This document shows positions 10,296-19,100 of a DNA stretch of 64,000 nucleotides, piece after piece (the first letter of the stretch is position 1; the number at the start of each line of letters is the position of its first letter). The stretch covers positions 1 to 64,000 of the forward strand of contig CAZWIZ010000007.1 of NCBI GenBank assembly GCA_964634385.1. The letters run 5' to 3'. The notes under the pieces were generated by a model. That model had not been told where the DNA came from. It made no database searches and was given only the letters and a program-made list of their open reading frames with translations. The position numbers and the translations under genes were made by a program. This DNA comes from JAFGXW01 sp964634385 (GTDB taxonomy: Bacteria > Bacillota_I > Bacilli_A > Izemoplasmatales > Izemoplasmataceae).

Positions 10296-10664
10296 ATGAT
10301 TGAATTTGAAAATATGAAATACATAAAAATGAAACTTGATGATAGTTTTGGTAAAAGAGTAGTTGACTTAATTGTTCCGGGAGAAGAAGTTCTTGGTTCT
10401 TATAAGGCTATTAGAGATGGCGTAGTGTTTACTACTAAAAGAATTATAATTATAAATGTTCAAGGATTTACAGGTAAAAAAATTGATTATTCAAGTATTC
10501 CTTATGCTAAGTTTAATGCATACTCTGTTCAAACATCTGGAGTTTTTGATATGGATGCAGAGCTTGATATTTACGTTACTGGTATGGGAATGATGACATT
10601 TGAATTTAGAGGAAGATCTGATATCAGAGAAATTTCTAAATTTATTACTCAATCAATTATTTAA
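10296..10664 (+). CDS. Bacterial PH domain protein (PF08000/DUF1696 type)
   Basis: A 122-residue single-domain protein closely matching the soluble bacterial PH family: a 'VPGEEVLGSYKAIRDGVVFTTKRII' entry, then 'VQGFTGKKIDYSSIPYAKFNAYSVQTSG' and the acidic strand 'DMDAELDIYVTGMGMMTFEF', ending in a single helix. These proteins form ring-shaped oligomers in structures of the family; their cellular role is not established and they are often described as stress-related. The ribosome site AGGAGGA lies 8 bases before the ATG. Its place 14 bp after the NYN protein and 12 bp before a membrane protein suggests one transcript. Confidence 0.85.
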   Translation: MIEFENMKYIKMKLDDSFGKRVVDLIVPGEEVLGSYKAIRDGVVFTTKRIIIINVQGFTGKKIDYSSIPYAKFNAYSVQTSGVFDMDAELDIYVTGMGMMTFEFRGRSDIREISKFITQSII

Positions 10665-10676
10665 GGTGGAAAAACA

Positions 10677-11105
10677 ATGAAACCAAGTATAAAAAAAATT
10701 ATTAAGTATGACTATATATCAACCTTTTTATTTATTATTGCAGCGGTAGTAACATTATTATTTATAGCTATTTTATTTTCCAAAGTAACAGGTGTTATGG
10801 GAATCATTATACCAGCATTTTTAGTAAGTGTTACTTTACTTATTTTAAGGATAATTACTACTAGAAATTCAATATACAAATTAAAAGATTCAAGAGTAAA
10901 AGCAATAGTTCATAGAATAGATAAAACTAGAGGAAAAGTCTTTATTGTTGTAAATTATGAAGTTAATACTAGAAGCTTAGGAAAAAGAATACCAGTTTTA
11001 GCTGGACCAATTTTAAAAAATAGATTATCAAAACTTAAAGAAGTCGAATTGTTAGTAGATGTAAATAAACCACAAAGAATCTTTATTGCCGACTTTTACT
11101 ATTAA
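10677..11105 (+). CDS. Two-helix membrane protein, function unknown
   Basis: A 142-residue protein with two membrane helices (about residues 14-35 and 40-60) and a basic C-terminal domain of about 75 residues, predicted to be beta-rich ('VKAIVHRIDKTRGKVFIVVNYEVN'). The shape resembles DUF3592-like membrane proteins, but I cannot confirm that. AAGGTGG ribosome site; 12 bp after the PH-domain gene and followed by a terminator, so it is the last gene of the NYN-PH run. Confidence 0.6.
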   Translation: MKPSIKKIIKYDYISTFLFIIAAVVTLLFIAILFSKVTGVMGIIIPAFLVSVTLLILRIITTRNSIYKLKDSRVKAIVHRIDKTRGKVFIVVNYEVNTRSLGKRIPVLAGPILKNRLSKLKEVELLVDVNKPQRIFIADFYY

Positions 11106-11112
11106 TCAAAAT

Positions 11113-11136
11113 AAGGACTGAGAAGTCCTTGTTTTT
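11113..11136 (+). terminator. Terminator ending the NYN-PH gene run
   Basis: The stem AAGGACT / AGTCCTT with a GAGA tetraloop is followed by GTTTTT. It sits 7 bp after a stop codon, separating the NYN-PH run from the EEP gene. Confidence 0.8.
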
Positions 11137-11173
11137 ATAAAAAATAAATTATAAAATTATATGAGGTGTAATA

Positions 11174-11938
11174 TTGAAAATATTAACTTTAAATCTTCAT
11201 TGTTTTGTTGAGAAAAACATTAAAGAAAATCAAAAACAAATAGTTGAAACAATTATAAATGAAGATATTGATATAATCTTTTTTCAAGAAGTAGCTCAAA
11301 GTGAGGAACTTGAAATAATATTTAACGACATTAAAAAAGATAATTATGGATATATTATTAAATCTTTATTAGAGGAAAAAGGGTACCATTATTATTATCA
11401 TTATAAGATAGGAAACTTATCTTTTAATAAATATGATGAAGGACTCGCTATTTTATCTAAAACAAAGATGTTCCACATGGAACATCACTTTATATCTAAA
11501 AAAGTAGACTATAATAGTTGGACTACAAGAGTAATTGTAAGCGCGAAAACGATAGTGAATAATAGGACTTTATCTCTAACGAGTACTCATTTTGGATGGA
11601 GTGATGGATTTGAAGTTTTTGAAGATCAGGTTGATTCACTATTAGATAACCTTAATCCAAAAGAATTAAATATCATTGCTGGAGATTTTAATGTTTTAGC
11701 TGGAAGTGATGAATATGATTATTTTATAAATCAAGGTTATATTGATTTGTTCTATAATAACGAAAAAAAATATTTTAATACTCCAACTCATTATGATGAT
11801 ACAGATACAATAACTGTCTCCAGCAGAATTGATTATATAATGTGTAATCAAAAATTAGAAGTAACTAATCGTAAGATTTTATTTAAAGATAAGAAAGTTT
11901 CTGATCACTATGGAGTATTACTTGAAATAGCCATTTAA
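11174..11938 (+). CDS. Endonuclease/exonuclease/phosphatase (EEP) family protein
   Basis: A 254-residue metal-dependent phosphohydrolase of the EEP superfamily. Visible motifs are LNLHC (N7), FFQEV (metal-binding E39), a Trp-rich 'STHFGWSDG' strand, 'IAGDFNVLAGSDEYD' (GDFN), 'SRIDYIM' and the catalytic VSDHYGV near the C-terminus. Family members cleave DNA, RNA, nucleotides or phospholipids; no signal peptide is present, so it is cytosolic, and the substrate cannot be read from sequence. The start is a TTG at 11174 with GAGGTG upstream. The next gene follows after 10 bp. Similar to EEP proteins with sphingomyelinase-like annotation, but that annotation is unreliable. Confidence 0.85.
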   Translation: MKILTLNLHCFVEKNIKENQKQIVETIINEDIDIIFFQEVAQSEELEIIFNDIKKDNYGYIIKSLLEEKGYHYYYHYKIGNLSFNKYDEGLAILSKTKMFHMEHHFISKKVDYNSWTTRVIVSAKTIVNNRTLSLTSTHFGWSDGFEVFEDQVDSLLDNLNPKELNIIAGDFNVLAGSDEYDYFINQGYIDLFYNNEKKYFNTPTHYDDTDTITVSSRIDYIMCNQKLEVTNRKILFKDKKVSDHYGVLLEIAI

Positions 11939-11948
11939 GGAGTAAATT

Positions 11949-12353
11949 ATGGAAAAATATAAGACGTTTAAAAAGAGAATTTGGATTCCAGTAATTATAA
12001 TTATCGTTATTATTTCAATAATAGTCTTTATCATATATAAAGATTTTTATTTATCAGCTACAATTTTAATTATTCCTCTATTCTTTTTACCAACAATTTC
12101 TCGTAGTAAAAGAAGAGACCCTGATTTAATTATTATCGACTTTTTATTGATTATTAGAGGAATGCCAATTAATAAAGAATTTGATTTAAGAGAATATTAT
12201 GAATTTAAGATTGAAAAATCAATCTTAAATATTGAAAACATATACGGATATAAGATGGTTGATGAAGTTAAAAAAAGAGATTTACTAGTAAGACCTATTT
12301 ATCAAGATTCTTTAGCTAAAATTCTAACTAAATTATATTCTAAAACACTATAA
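11949..12353 (+). CDS. Small membrane protein, function unknown
   Basis: A 134-residue protein with two adjacent membrane helices (about residues 11-30 and 33-50), a short basic loop (SRSKRRD) and a charged C-terminal domain of about 75 residues. No family recognised. It follows the EEP gene by 10 bp with an AAGGAG site overlapping that gene's end, so the two are probably co-transcribed. Confidence 0.6.
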   Translation: MEKYKTFKKRIWIPVIIIIVIISIIVFIIYKDFYLSATILIIPLFFLPTISRSKRRDPDLIIIDFLLIIRGMPINKEFDLREYYEFKIEKSILNIENIYGYKMVDEVKKRDLLVRPIYQDSLAKILTKLYSKTL

Positions 12354-12730
12354 AATAAATTATAAAAACAAATTATAATGTAATAATTTATTAAATGACA
12401 ATCTTTGAGAACAAATAATTATTGATTAAGGTTAGAATCGATTATAAAGGCGATTTTTANNNNNNNNNNNNNNNNNNNNNNNNNNNNNNNNNNNNNNNNN
12501 NNNNNNNNNNNNNNNNNNNNNNNNNNNNNNNNNNNNNNNNNNNNNNNNNNNNNNNNNNNTTGAGAACAAATAATTATTGATTAAGGTTAGAATCGATTAT
12601 AAAGGCGATTTTTAAGGGAATAGACTTCTTTGATTCATTGCTAGTATAATATTTCAAACTAATCGAAAGAATCACTTGAGAAGTAATTATTAATCAAACT
12701 ATTAAAAACATATTAAAGGAGTATTAAATT
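12354..12730. other. Gap region with 100 N and flanking 55-bp exact duplication
   Basis: No gene is seen here. Positions 12460-12559 are N. The 55 bases before the N run (12405-12459) are identical to the 55 bases after it (12560-12614), and both copies end exactly at the N run. This is what two contigs with an unmerged overlap look like. If collapsed, the gap shrinks to 222 bp. A TATAAT at 12645-12650 preceded by TGCTAG may be the -10 of the thioesterase promoter. Confidence 0.85.
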
Positions 12731-13159
12731 ATGGAAAATAATAATAATAGGGCACATAAATTAGAAATTCAATTACGTTATTCTGATACTGATCAGATGG
12801 GAATAATATATCACGCTAATTATTTTTCTTTTTTTGAACAAGCTAGAACAAAGTTTTTGAAAGATTTAGGATTTGATTATTATAAAGTAGAAGAAGATGG
12901 GGTTATCTTTCCTGTTAGAGAAGTTAGTTGTACTTATCTTAAAGCAATTAGACTTAAAGATAAAATTTATATAACAACTAAAATTCATAAATTAACAAAA
13001 ATAAAAATTACTTACTACCACGAGATATATAGTCTTGAAGGGGAATTAAAAGCAACTGGATATACAACAGTAGTTAGTGTTGATAAAGAATCGTTTAATA
13101 TTATAAAAATGGATGAAAGATTAAAAGATATTTATGAAAAATATCAAACATTAATATAA
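12731..13159 (+). CDS. Acyl-CoA thioesterase, YbgC/FadM hot-dog family
   Basis: A 142-residue hot-dog fold thioesterase. The N-terminal 'RYSDTDQMGIIYHANYFSFFEQAR' segment carries the catalytic Asp-Gln-x-x-x-x-x-H-x-N-Y pattern of the 4-hydroxybenzoyl-CoA/YbgC group; a central 'FPVREVSCTYLKAIRLKD' and a C-terminal 'TGYTTVVSVD' complete the fold. It would hydrolyse acyl-CoA or acyl-ACP thioesters in the cytosol; chain specificity is unknown. AAAGGAG precedes the ATG, and a strong terminator begins at the stop codon, so the gene is monocistronic. Confidence 0.9.
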   Translation: MENNNNRAHKLEIQLRYSDTDQMGIIYHANYFSFFEQARTKFLKDLGFDYYKVEEDGVIFPVREVSCTYLKAIRLKDKIYITTKIHKLTKIKITYYHEIYSLEGELKATGYTTVVSVDKESFNIIKMDERLKDIYEKYQTLI

Positions 13160-13186
13160 AGACTCAGATATTCATGAGTCTTTTTT
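13159..13186 (+). terminator. Terminator of the thioesterase gene
   Basis: Perfect 8-bp stem AAGACTCA / TGAGTCTT with an 8-nt loop followed by T's, starting at the last base of the stop codon. Confidence 0.85.
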
Positions 13187-13214
13187 GTTGTTTTCACTTT
13201 AGCACTGTAATGAT

Positions 13215-13228
13215 TTAAAGCGCTAAAT
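13215..13228 (+). promoter_or_regulatory. Possible cre (catabolite control) site before hutH
   Basis: TTAAAGCGCTAAAT matches the cre consensus TGWAARCGYTWNCW at 11 of 13 defined positions, including the whole AARCGYT core. It lies about 50 bp upstream of a TATAAT (13277-13282) and 85 bp before hutH. Catabolite repression of hut genes is known in Bacillus. No ccpA gene is in the window, so this is a prediction. Confidence 0.35.
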
Positions 13229-13276
13229 TGAGCCATTTTAATCAGGAAAAGGCTTTCATTAAATACGATTTTAAGC

Positions 13277-13282
13277 TATAAT
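13277..13282 (+). promoter_or_regulatory. Probable -10 element of the hut operon
   Basis: A consensus TATAAT 31 bases before the hutH start, the only good match in this short intergenic region. The hexamer 17 bp upstream (TTTCAT, 13254-13259) is a weak -35, consistent with a promoter that needs an activator or is repressed under good growth. Confidence 0.4.
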
Positions 13283-13312
13283 TAGAATAACTTAAAGTTT
13301 GGAGATGTTAAA

Positions 13313-14833
13313 ATGATTGTTTTAGATGGAAATAGCCTTGATTTAAATACATTTATTCAAGTAGCGAGATTTAAAGAAGAAATATCGATTAGTGAAGAAA
13401 GTAAAAAACTTGTTTTAAAAGTTAGTCAGTTTGTTGAAGAAGTAGTTAATAGTGGAAAAATAGTTTATGGTATTAATACTGGTTTTGGAAAACTATCAGA
13501 TGTACCAATCAAAAAAGAGAATGTTGGGAAATTACAAAAAAATCTTTTGATGAGTCATGCCTGTGGAGTTGGAGAACCCTTTTCAAATGAAATAGTTAGA
13601 GGAATGATGGTTTTAAGAATCAACGCTTTGATTAAAGGATATAGTGGAGTAAGGTTAGAAACATTAGAAATATTATTAGAGATGTTAAATAAAAATGTTA
13701 CTCCTATTGTTTTTGAAAAAGGAAGTTTAGGTGCTAGTGGAGATTTAGCACCATTAGCACATATGAGTTTGCCTATTATTGGACTTGGTGAAGTTTATTA
13801 TCAAAATAAAAGAATGGATTCAAAAGATGCTTTTATTAAGGCTGAAATTACTCCTTTAAATAAGCTAGAAGCAAAAGAAGGATTAAGTTTAATTAATGGA
13901 ACACAAGCAATGACAAGTGTTGGAGCAATTGTTTTATATGATGCTTTTCAATTAGCTAAAATATCAAATATTGCTTTATCACTAACAATGGAATCATTAA
14001 ACGGTATTATTGATGCTTTTGATGAAAGAGTTCATCTTGTTAGAGGACATTCCGGACAAATAGCAGCTGCTAAAGAAATAAAAGAATATTTAAAAGGAAG
14101 TAAAAATATTACTCTCCAAGGGGAGTTAAGAACACAAGATGCATATTCAATTAGATGTGCTCCACAAGTTCATGGAGCAGTATTAGACACGTTAGAGTTT
14201 GTAAAAGAAAAAGTGGAAATTGAAATGAATGCTGTAACAGATAACCCGGTTTTATTTATTGATGATAAAATCGCAATAAGTGCCGGTAATTTTCATGGTG
14301 AGCCACTTGCTATGCCTTTTGATTATTTAGGAATCGCAATAAGTGAAATGGCAAATATTTCTGAAAGAAGATTAGAAAGAATGGTTAACCCAGCTTTATC
14401 AAATGGTCTTCCTGCTTTTCTTATTAAAGGTAGTGGAATGAACTCAGGGTTTATGATTGTTCAGTATAGTTCAGCTTCTTTAGTTAGCGAGAATAAAGTA
14501 CTCTCTCATCCTGCTAGCGTTGATAGTATTCCTTCAAGTGCAAATCAAGAAGATCATGTTTCTATGGGAACAATCGCAGCTAGAAAAGCTGGAAGTATTC
14601 TAACAAATGCAACACAAGTTATTGCGATGGAAATTTTTACTGCATGTCAGGCAATTGATTTAAGAGGAAATCAAGGTCTTGGTAAAAAGACAAAAAGAGC
14701 ATATAATAAAATTAGAGAATACATTCCTTTTATTGAAAGTGATGAAATTATGTATCATCATATTCATACTGCAAATGATTTAATTGAAAATGGCGAATTA
14801 TTCGAATATATTTTTAAGGAGGAAAAAGAATGA
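13313..14833 (+). CDS. hutH: Histidine ammonia-lyase
   Basis: A 506-residue enzyme that removes ammonia from L-histidine to give trans-urocanate, the first step of histidine degradation. The Ala-Ser-Gly triad that forms the MIO cofactor is at residues 141-143 in GSLGASGDLAPLAHM. Other family hallmarks are 'YGINTGFGKL' near residue 52, 'GLSLINGTQAMT', 'NPALSNGLPAFL' and 'SVDSIPSSANQEDHVSMG'. Length is standard. It is the first gene of a five-gene operon and overlaps hutU by 4 bp (ATGA), which indicates coupled translation. A TTTGGAGATG ribosome site precedes the ATG. The upstream region contains a possible cre site. Confidence 0.97.
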   Translation: MIVLDGNSLDLNTFIQVARFKEEISISEESKKLVLKVSQFVEEVVNSGKIVYGINTGFGKLSDVPIKKENVGKLQKNLLMSHACGVGEPFSNEIVRGMMVLRINALIKGYSGVRLETLEILLEMLNKNVTPIVFEKGSLGASGDLAPLAHMSLPIIGLGEVYYQNKRMDSKDAFIKAEITPLNKLEAKEGLSLINGTQAMTSVGAIVLYDAFQLAKISNIALSLTMESLNGIIDAFDERVHLVRGHSGQIAAAKEIKEYLKGSKNITLQGELRTQDAYSIRCAPQVHGAVLDTLEFVKEKVEIEMNAVTDNPVLFIDDKIAISAGNFHGEPLAMPFDYLGIAISEMANISERRLERMVNPALSNGLPAFLIKGSGMNSGFMIVQYSSASLVSENKVLSHPASVDSIPSSANQEDHVSMGTIAARKAGSILTNATQVIAMEIFTACQAIDLRGNQGLGKKTKRAYNKIREYIPFIESDEIMYHHIHTANDLIENGELFEYIFKEEKE

Positions 14834-16854
14834 ATCCTAATGTTCAATTTACATTAAAAGACATCTTTAAAGAACTTCCATCTTATCCTAAATTTAAAGA
14901 GGGAATAAGAAGAGCTCCTAAAAGAGAATTCACATTATCGGAAAATGAAACAAAACTGGCATTGAAAAATGCTCTACGATATATTCCAAAAGAATGGCAT
15001 GAAAAACTAGCTCCTGAATTTTTAGAAGAACTTCTTTCAAAAGGCCGTATTTACGGATATCGATTTAGACCAAAAGACGCATTATACGGAAAACCAATTG
15101 ATGAGTATAAAGGAAACATTATAGAGGGTAAAGCATTTCAAGTTATGATTGAAAATAATTTAGATTTAAACATAGCGTTGTATCCTTATGAACTAGTTAC
15201 ATATGGTGAAACAGGAAGAGTAATGCAAAATTGGATGCAGTATCATCTAGTTAAAAAATATCTTGAAGAAATGAATGATACTCAAACATTAGTAATGATG
15301 TCGGGACATCCGTTGGGATTATTTTCTTCTTCTAAAAATTCACCAAGAGTTGTTATTACTAATGGATTAATGATTGGTTTATTTGATGATCTTGATAATT
15401 GGAGTAGAGCTGCTCAATTAGGTGTAGCAAATTATGGACAAATGACAGCTGGAGGATGGATGTATATCGGTCCTCAAGGAATTGTACATGGAACATACTC
15501 AACACTTTTAAATGCGGGAAGAACTAAACTAGGAATACCTGATAAAGAAAATTTAGCAGGTAAACTTTTTGTAACTTCAGGACTTGGTGGAATGAGCGGA
15601 GCACAAGGGAAAGCTGTTGAAATTAGTGGTGGAGTTGGAATAATTGCGGAAGTTGATTTTTCTCGTATTGAAACAAGACATTTACAAGGATGGGTAAGTT
15701 ATATTGCTAATAGTCCGAAAGAAGCATTTGATAAAGCTTCTGAATATCTTATAAAAAAAGAACCCCTAGCTATTGCCTATAACGGAAACATTGTTGATTT
15801 ATTAGAATATTCTGTTGAAAATAATATTAATATTGATTTATTGAGTGATCAAACTAGTTGTCATGCGGCTTATGATGGAGGATATTGTCCTGCAGGAATC
15901 TCTTTTGAAGAAAGAACAAAACTTCTTAAAACAGATAAAGTTAAGTTTAATAAATTAGTGGATGAAGGATTAATAAGACATTATCAAGTTATTAAAAAAA
16001 TTATTAGTAATGGAACATATTTCTTTGATTATGGAAACAGTTTTATGAAAGCAATTTATGATGCTGGAGTTACTGAAATATGTCAAAATGGTGTAAATGA
16101 TTTAAATGGATTTATTTGGCCTAGTTATGTTGAAGATATTATGGGACCTATGTTATTTGATTATGGATATGGGCCTTTCCGTTGGATCTGTTTATCTGGT
16201 AAAAATGAAGATTTAAGAAAAACAGATTTTGCAGCAATGGCTTCTATAGATAAAAATCGTAGATTTCAAGATTTAGATAACTATAATTGGATTAAAGATG
16301 CTGAAAAGAATAAACTTGTTGTTGGTACAAAAGCACGTATTTTATATCAGGATGCATATGGAAGACTTAAAATTGCTTTAAAATTTAATGATATGGTAAG
16401 AAACAACGAAGTTGGTCCAATTATGCTTGGTAGAGATCATCATGATGCTGGTGGAACTGATTCTCCATTTAGAGAAACAGCGAATATTAAAGATGGTTCT
16501 AATATTATGGCTGATATGGCAACACATGTTGCCATTGGTAATGCATCACGTGGAATGAGTTTAGTTTCTCTTCATAATGGTGGTGGAGTTGGAATTGGAA
16601 AAGCTATTAACGGTGGATATGGGCTTGTACTTGATGGATCAAATAGAGTAGATGAAATATTAAAAACAGCTATGTTATTTGATGTTATGGGTGGTGTATC
16701 TAGACGTGCTTGGGCACGAAATATTCACGCTATTGAGACAAGTGAAAAGTATAACGAATTAGACAATAATTCTCATGTTACTATTCCTTATATCGCAGAT
16801 GATAGTTTAGTTAATAGTATTGTTGCTAAAAACTACAAAAAAGGTGGATATTAG
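14830..16854 (+). CDS. hutU: Urocanate hydratase, long form
   Basis: A 674-residue urocanase that adds water to urocanate to make 4-imidazolone-5-propionate, using tightly bound NAD+. Visible signatures are 'MMSGHPLGLFSS', 'GGWMYIGPQGIVHGT', the nucleotide-binding 'SGLGGMSGAQGKA', 'DQTSCHAAYDGGYCPAG' and 'GRDHHDAGGTDSPFRET'. It is about 120 residues longer than the 550-residue Bacillus/Pseudomonas type and resembles the long form found in fusobacteria, spirochaetes and animals. It overlaps hutH by 4 bp and is followed after one base by the ftcD start codon, so the operon is continuous. Confidence 0.96.
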   Translation: MNPNVQFTLKDIFKELPSYPKFKEGIRRAPKREFTLSENETKLALKNALRYIPKEWHEKLAPEFLEELLSKGRIYGYRFRPKDALYGKPIDEYKGNIIEGKAFQVMIENNLDLNIALYPYELVTYGETGRVMQNWMQYHLVKKYLEEMNDTQTLVMMSGHPLGLFSSSKNSPRVVITNGLMIGLFDDLDNWSRAAQLGVANYGQMTAGGWMYIGPQGIVHGTYSTLLNAGRTKLGIPDKENLAGKLFVTSGLGGMSGAQGKAVEISGGVGIIAEVDFSRIETRHLQGWVSYIANSPKEAFDKASEYLIKKEPLAIAYNGNIVDLLEYSVENNINIDLLSDQTSCHAAYDGGYCPAGISFEERTKLLKTDKVKFNKLVDEGLIRHYQVIKKIISNGTYFFDYGNSFMKAIYDAGVTEICQNGVNDLNGFIWPSYVEDIMGPMLFDYGYGPFRWICLSGKNEDLRKTDFAAMASIDKNRRFQDLDNYNWIKDAEKNKLVVGTKARILYQDAYGRLKIALKFNDMVRNNEVGPIMLGRDHHDAGGTDSPFRETANIKDGSNIMADMATHVAIGNASRGMSLVSLHNGGGVGIGKAINGGYGLVLDGSNRVDEILKTAMLFDVMGGVSRRAWARNIHAIETSEKYNELDNNSHVTIPYIADDSLVNSIVAKNYKKGGY

Positions 16855-16855
16855 A

Positions 16856-17821
16856 ATGAATAAAATTGTTCAATGTGTTCCTAATTTTAGCGAGGGAAGA
16901 GATTTAAATAAGGTTGAGAAGATAGTTAGTTGTTTAAAAAACAAAGATGGATTTACAATGGTAAGTTATGAAAGTGATGCTGATTATAATCGAACAGTTG
17001 TTACTTTACTGGGAAATCCATTAAAAATAATTGATGCTGTTGTAGAATTTACTAAAGAAGCATTGAAATATATTGATATGAATCATCAATCAGGTGAACA
17101 TCCTAGAATGGGAGCTGTTGATGTTATACCATTTATTCCTATTAATGATGTTACAATGGAAGAGTGCATTGAATACGCTAATATAATTGGAAAGAAAATT
17201 AATGAAAAATTTGACATACCAATCTTCTTATATGCACAAGCAGCTAATAAAAAAGATCGTATTAAATTACCTAATATTCGTAAAGGTGAATTTGAAGGGA
17301 TGAAAGATAAAATTGAACAAGAAAATTGGTATCCAGATTTTGGAACACCAAAAATTCATCCAACATTCGGAGTTATTGGAGTTGGCGCAAGAAATCCTCT
17401 AATTGCGTATAATATTGATTTAGATACAAAAGATATAAAAATCGCCAGAAACATTGCTAAAACAATTCGTTTTTCAAGTGGAGGATTTAGATATATCCAG
17501 TCAGGTCCTGTTTATTTGGAAAAACGAGGACATGTTCAAGTTACACTAAATATTTTAGATTATAAAAAAAATCCAATATACCGTATTTTTGAAACAGTAA
17601 AAATGGAAGCTTTAAGATACCATGTTACTGTTACCGCTTCAGAATTAGTTGGATTAGTTCCTCAAGATGCTTTAGTAAGATCTTTAAGATATTATTTTAA
17701 AGTTAATAATTTAGAATTTGACAAAACAATGTCCTTAGATAATTTAACAAAAAACACAATTAAATATTTACAATTTAGAGATTTTGATAAATATAAAATT
17801 ATCGAAACTAATATTAAATAA
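16856..17821 (+). CDS. ftcD: Glutamate formimidoyltransferase
   Basis: A 321-residue formiminotransferase that moves the formimino group of N-formimino-L-glutamate to tetrahydrofolate, yielding glutamate and 5-formimino-THF. It begins 'MNKIVQCVPNFSEGRD', then 'NRTVVTLLG', 'HPRMGAVDVIPFIP' and 'HPTFGVIGVGARNPLIAYNIDL', all typical of the N-terminal half of animal FTCD. The cyclodeaminase half is a separate gene here (fchA). A longer frame starts at 16820, but the AAAGGTGG site at 16840-16847 and the family N-terminus fix the start at 16856, one base after the hutU stop codon. Confidence 0.96.
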   Translation: MNKIVQCVPNFSEGRDLNKVEKIVSCLKNKDGFTMVSYESDADYNRTVVTLLGNPLKIIDAVVEFTKEALKYIDMNHQSGEHPRMGAVDVIPFIPINDVTMEECIEYANIIGKKINEKFDIPIFLYAQAANKKDRIKLPNIRKGEFEGMKDKIEQENWYPDFGTPKIHPTFGVIGVGARNPLIAYNIDLDTKDIKIARNIAKTIRFSSGGFRYIQSGPVYLEKRGHVQVTLNILDYKKNPIYRIFETVKMEALRYHVTVTASELVGLVPQDALVRSLRYYFKVNNLEFDKTMSLDNLTKNTIKYLQFRDFDKYKIIETNIK

Positions 17822-17832
17822 GGGGTGGCATT

Positions 17833-19086
17833 ATGACCGCAGATTTAGTAATTTATAATATTGGGAAGTTACTTACTTCAAATAAAAAAAGTTTTGCTAG
17901 AGGTAAAGATATGAATAAAGTATCTTTTTATAGCAATGCTTTTATTGCTATAAAAGATGGACTAATTATGGCAGTTGGTGAAGGGAAATATGAACAATAC
18001 TTAAACGATTTTACTTTTCTTCATAATGCTCAAGGAAATTTAGTTATTCCTGGATTAATTGATTCACATACTCATTTAGTTCACTATGGATCAAGAGAAA
18101 ATGAATTTGCTAGTTTACGTGCAGGAATATCTTATTTAGATATTTTAAAACAAGGCGGAGGAATACATAGTACAGTAAACGCTACTAGAAAAGCGACTAA
18201 AGAAGAATTGTTTGAAAAAGCATGGAAGTCTTTGGATGAAATGTTAAGTCATGGGGTAACAACTATTGAAGCAAAAAGCGGATATGGACTTAACTTAGAA
18301 ACAGAAATTAAACAATTAAGTGTTGCTAAAGAATTAAATGAATATCATCCTATTGATATTATTAATACTTATTTAGGAGCACATACTGTTCCTAATGAAT
18401 ATCATGATAATAAAGAAGGTTATATTCAGTCAGTAATAAATGATATAAAAATAATAAAAGAAAAAGAACTAGCTTCTTTTATTGATGTTTTTTGTGAAGA
18501 TAGTGTTTTTAATAAAAAGGAATCTGAATATATATTAAAACAAGGCAAATTAGCAGGATTGATACCTAAAATACATGCTGATGAAATTGTATCGATAGGT
18601 GGAGCTAGTTTAGCAGTTACATTAGATGCAAGCAGTGCTGATCATTTAATGGCTATTAGTGATGAGGATATTAAGAAATTAGGGTCTTCTAAGGTAGTTG
18701 CTAACTTATTACCTAATACATCATTTTATTTGAATAAAGATTATGCACCTGCTAGAAAATTAATTGATAATAACTGTATAGTATCAATATCTAGTGATTA
18801 TAATCCAGGAAGTAGTCCAAGTGAAAACTTTCAATTTACAATGCAGTTAGCTGCAAATAAATTAAAAATGACATCATTTGAAATTTTAAGTGCAGCAACA
18901 ATAAACGGAGCTTATAATTTAAAAATTGAAAAGAGAGTTGGTTCTATTGAAGTTGGAAAAGAAGCTGATATCGTTATTATGGATAGTAAAAATTTAGATT
19001 ATGTTTTGTATCATTTTAGTATTAATCACGTTTTAGACGTTTTTAAAAAAGGAGAAATAGTTGTACGAGATAAAATATTAGTATAA
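17833..19086 (+). CDS. hutI: Imidazolonepropionase
   Basis: A 417-residue amidohydrolase that opens 4-imidazolone-5-propionate to N-formimino-L-glutamate. The metal-binding 'DSHTHLVHYGSRENEF' motif lies near residue 77; further motifs are 'GGGIHSTVNATRKA', 'EAKSGYGLNLETE', 'KIHADEI', 'SADHLMAIS' and 'SSDYNPGSSPSENF'. Length is standard. The strong AGGGGTGG ribosome site overlaps the end of ftcD, and fchA follows after 14 bp. The order hutH-hutU-ftcD-hutI-fchA gives a complete path from histidine to methenyl-THF; no hutG or formiminoglutamate deiminase is present, in line with the folate-dependent route. Confidence 0.97.
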   Translation: MTADLVIYNIGKLLTSNKKSFARGKDMNKVSFYSNAFIAIKDGLIMAVGEGKYEQYLNDFTFLHNAQGNLVIPGLIDSHTHLVHYGSRENEFASLRAGISYLDILKQGGGIHSTVNATRKATKEELFEKAWKSLDEMLSHGVTTIEAKSGYGLNLETEIKQLSVAKELNEYHPIDIINTYLGAHTVPNEYHDNKEGYIQSVINDIKIIKEKELASFIDVFCEDSVFNKKESEYILKQGKLAGLIPKIHADEIVSIGGASLAVTLDASSADHLMAISDEDIKKLGSSKVVANLLPNTSFYLNKDYAPARKLIDNNCIVSISSDYNPGSSPSENFQFTMQLAANKLKMTSFEILSAATINGAYNLKIEKRVGSIEVGKEADIVIMDSKNLDYVLYHFSINHVLDVFKKGEIVVRDKILV

Positions 19087-19100
19087 GGAGGAGTATTATT

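Noticed and set aside
12405..12614. Mobile-element direct repeats or CRISPR-like repeat
   Set aside because: Copies end exactly at the N run and no transposase or further repeats exist; an assembly overlap explains it.
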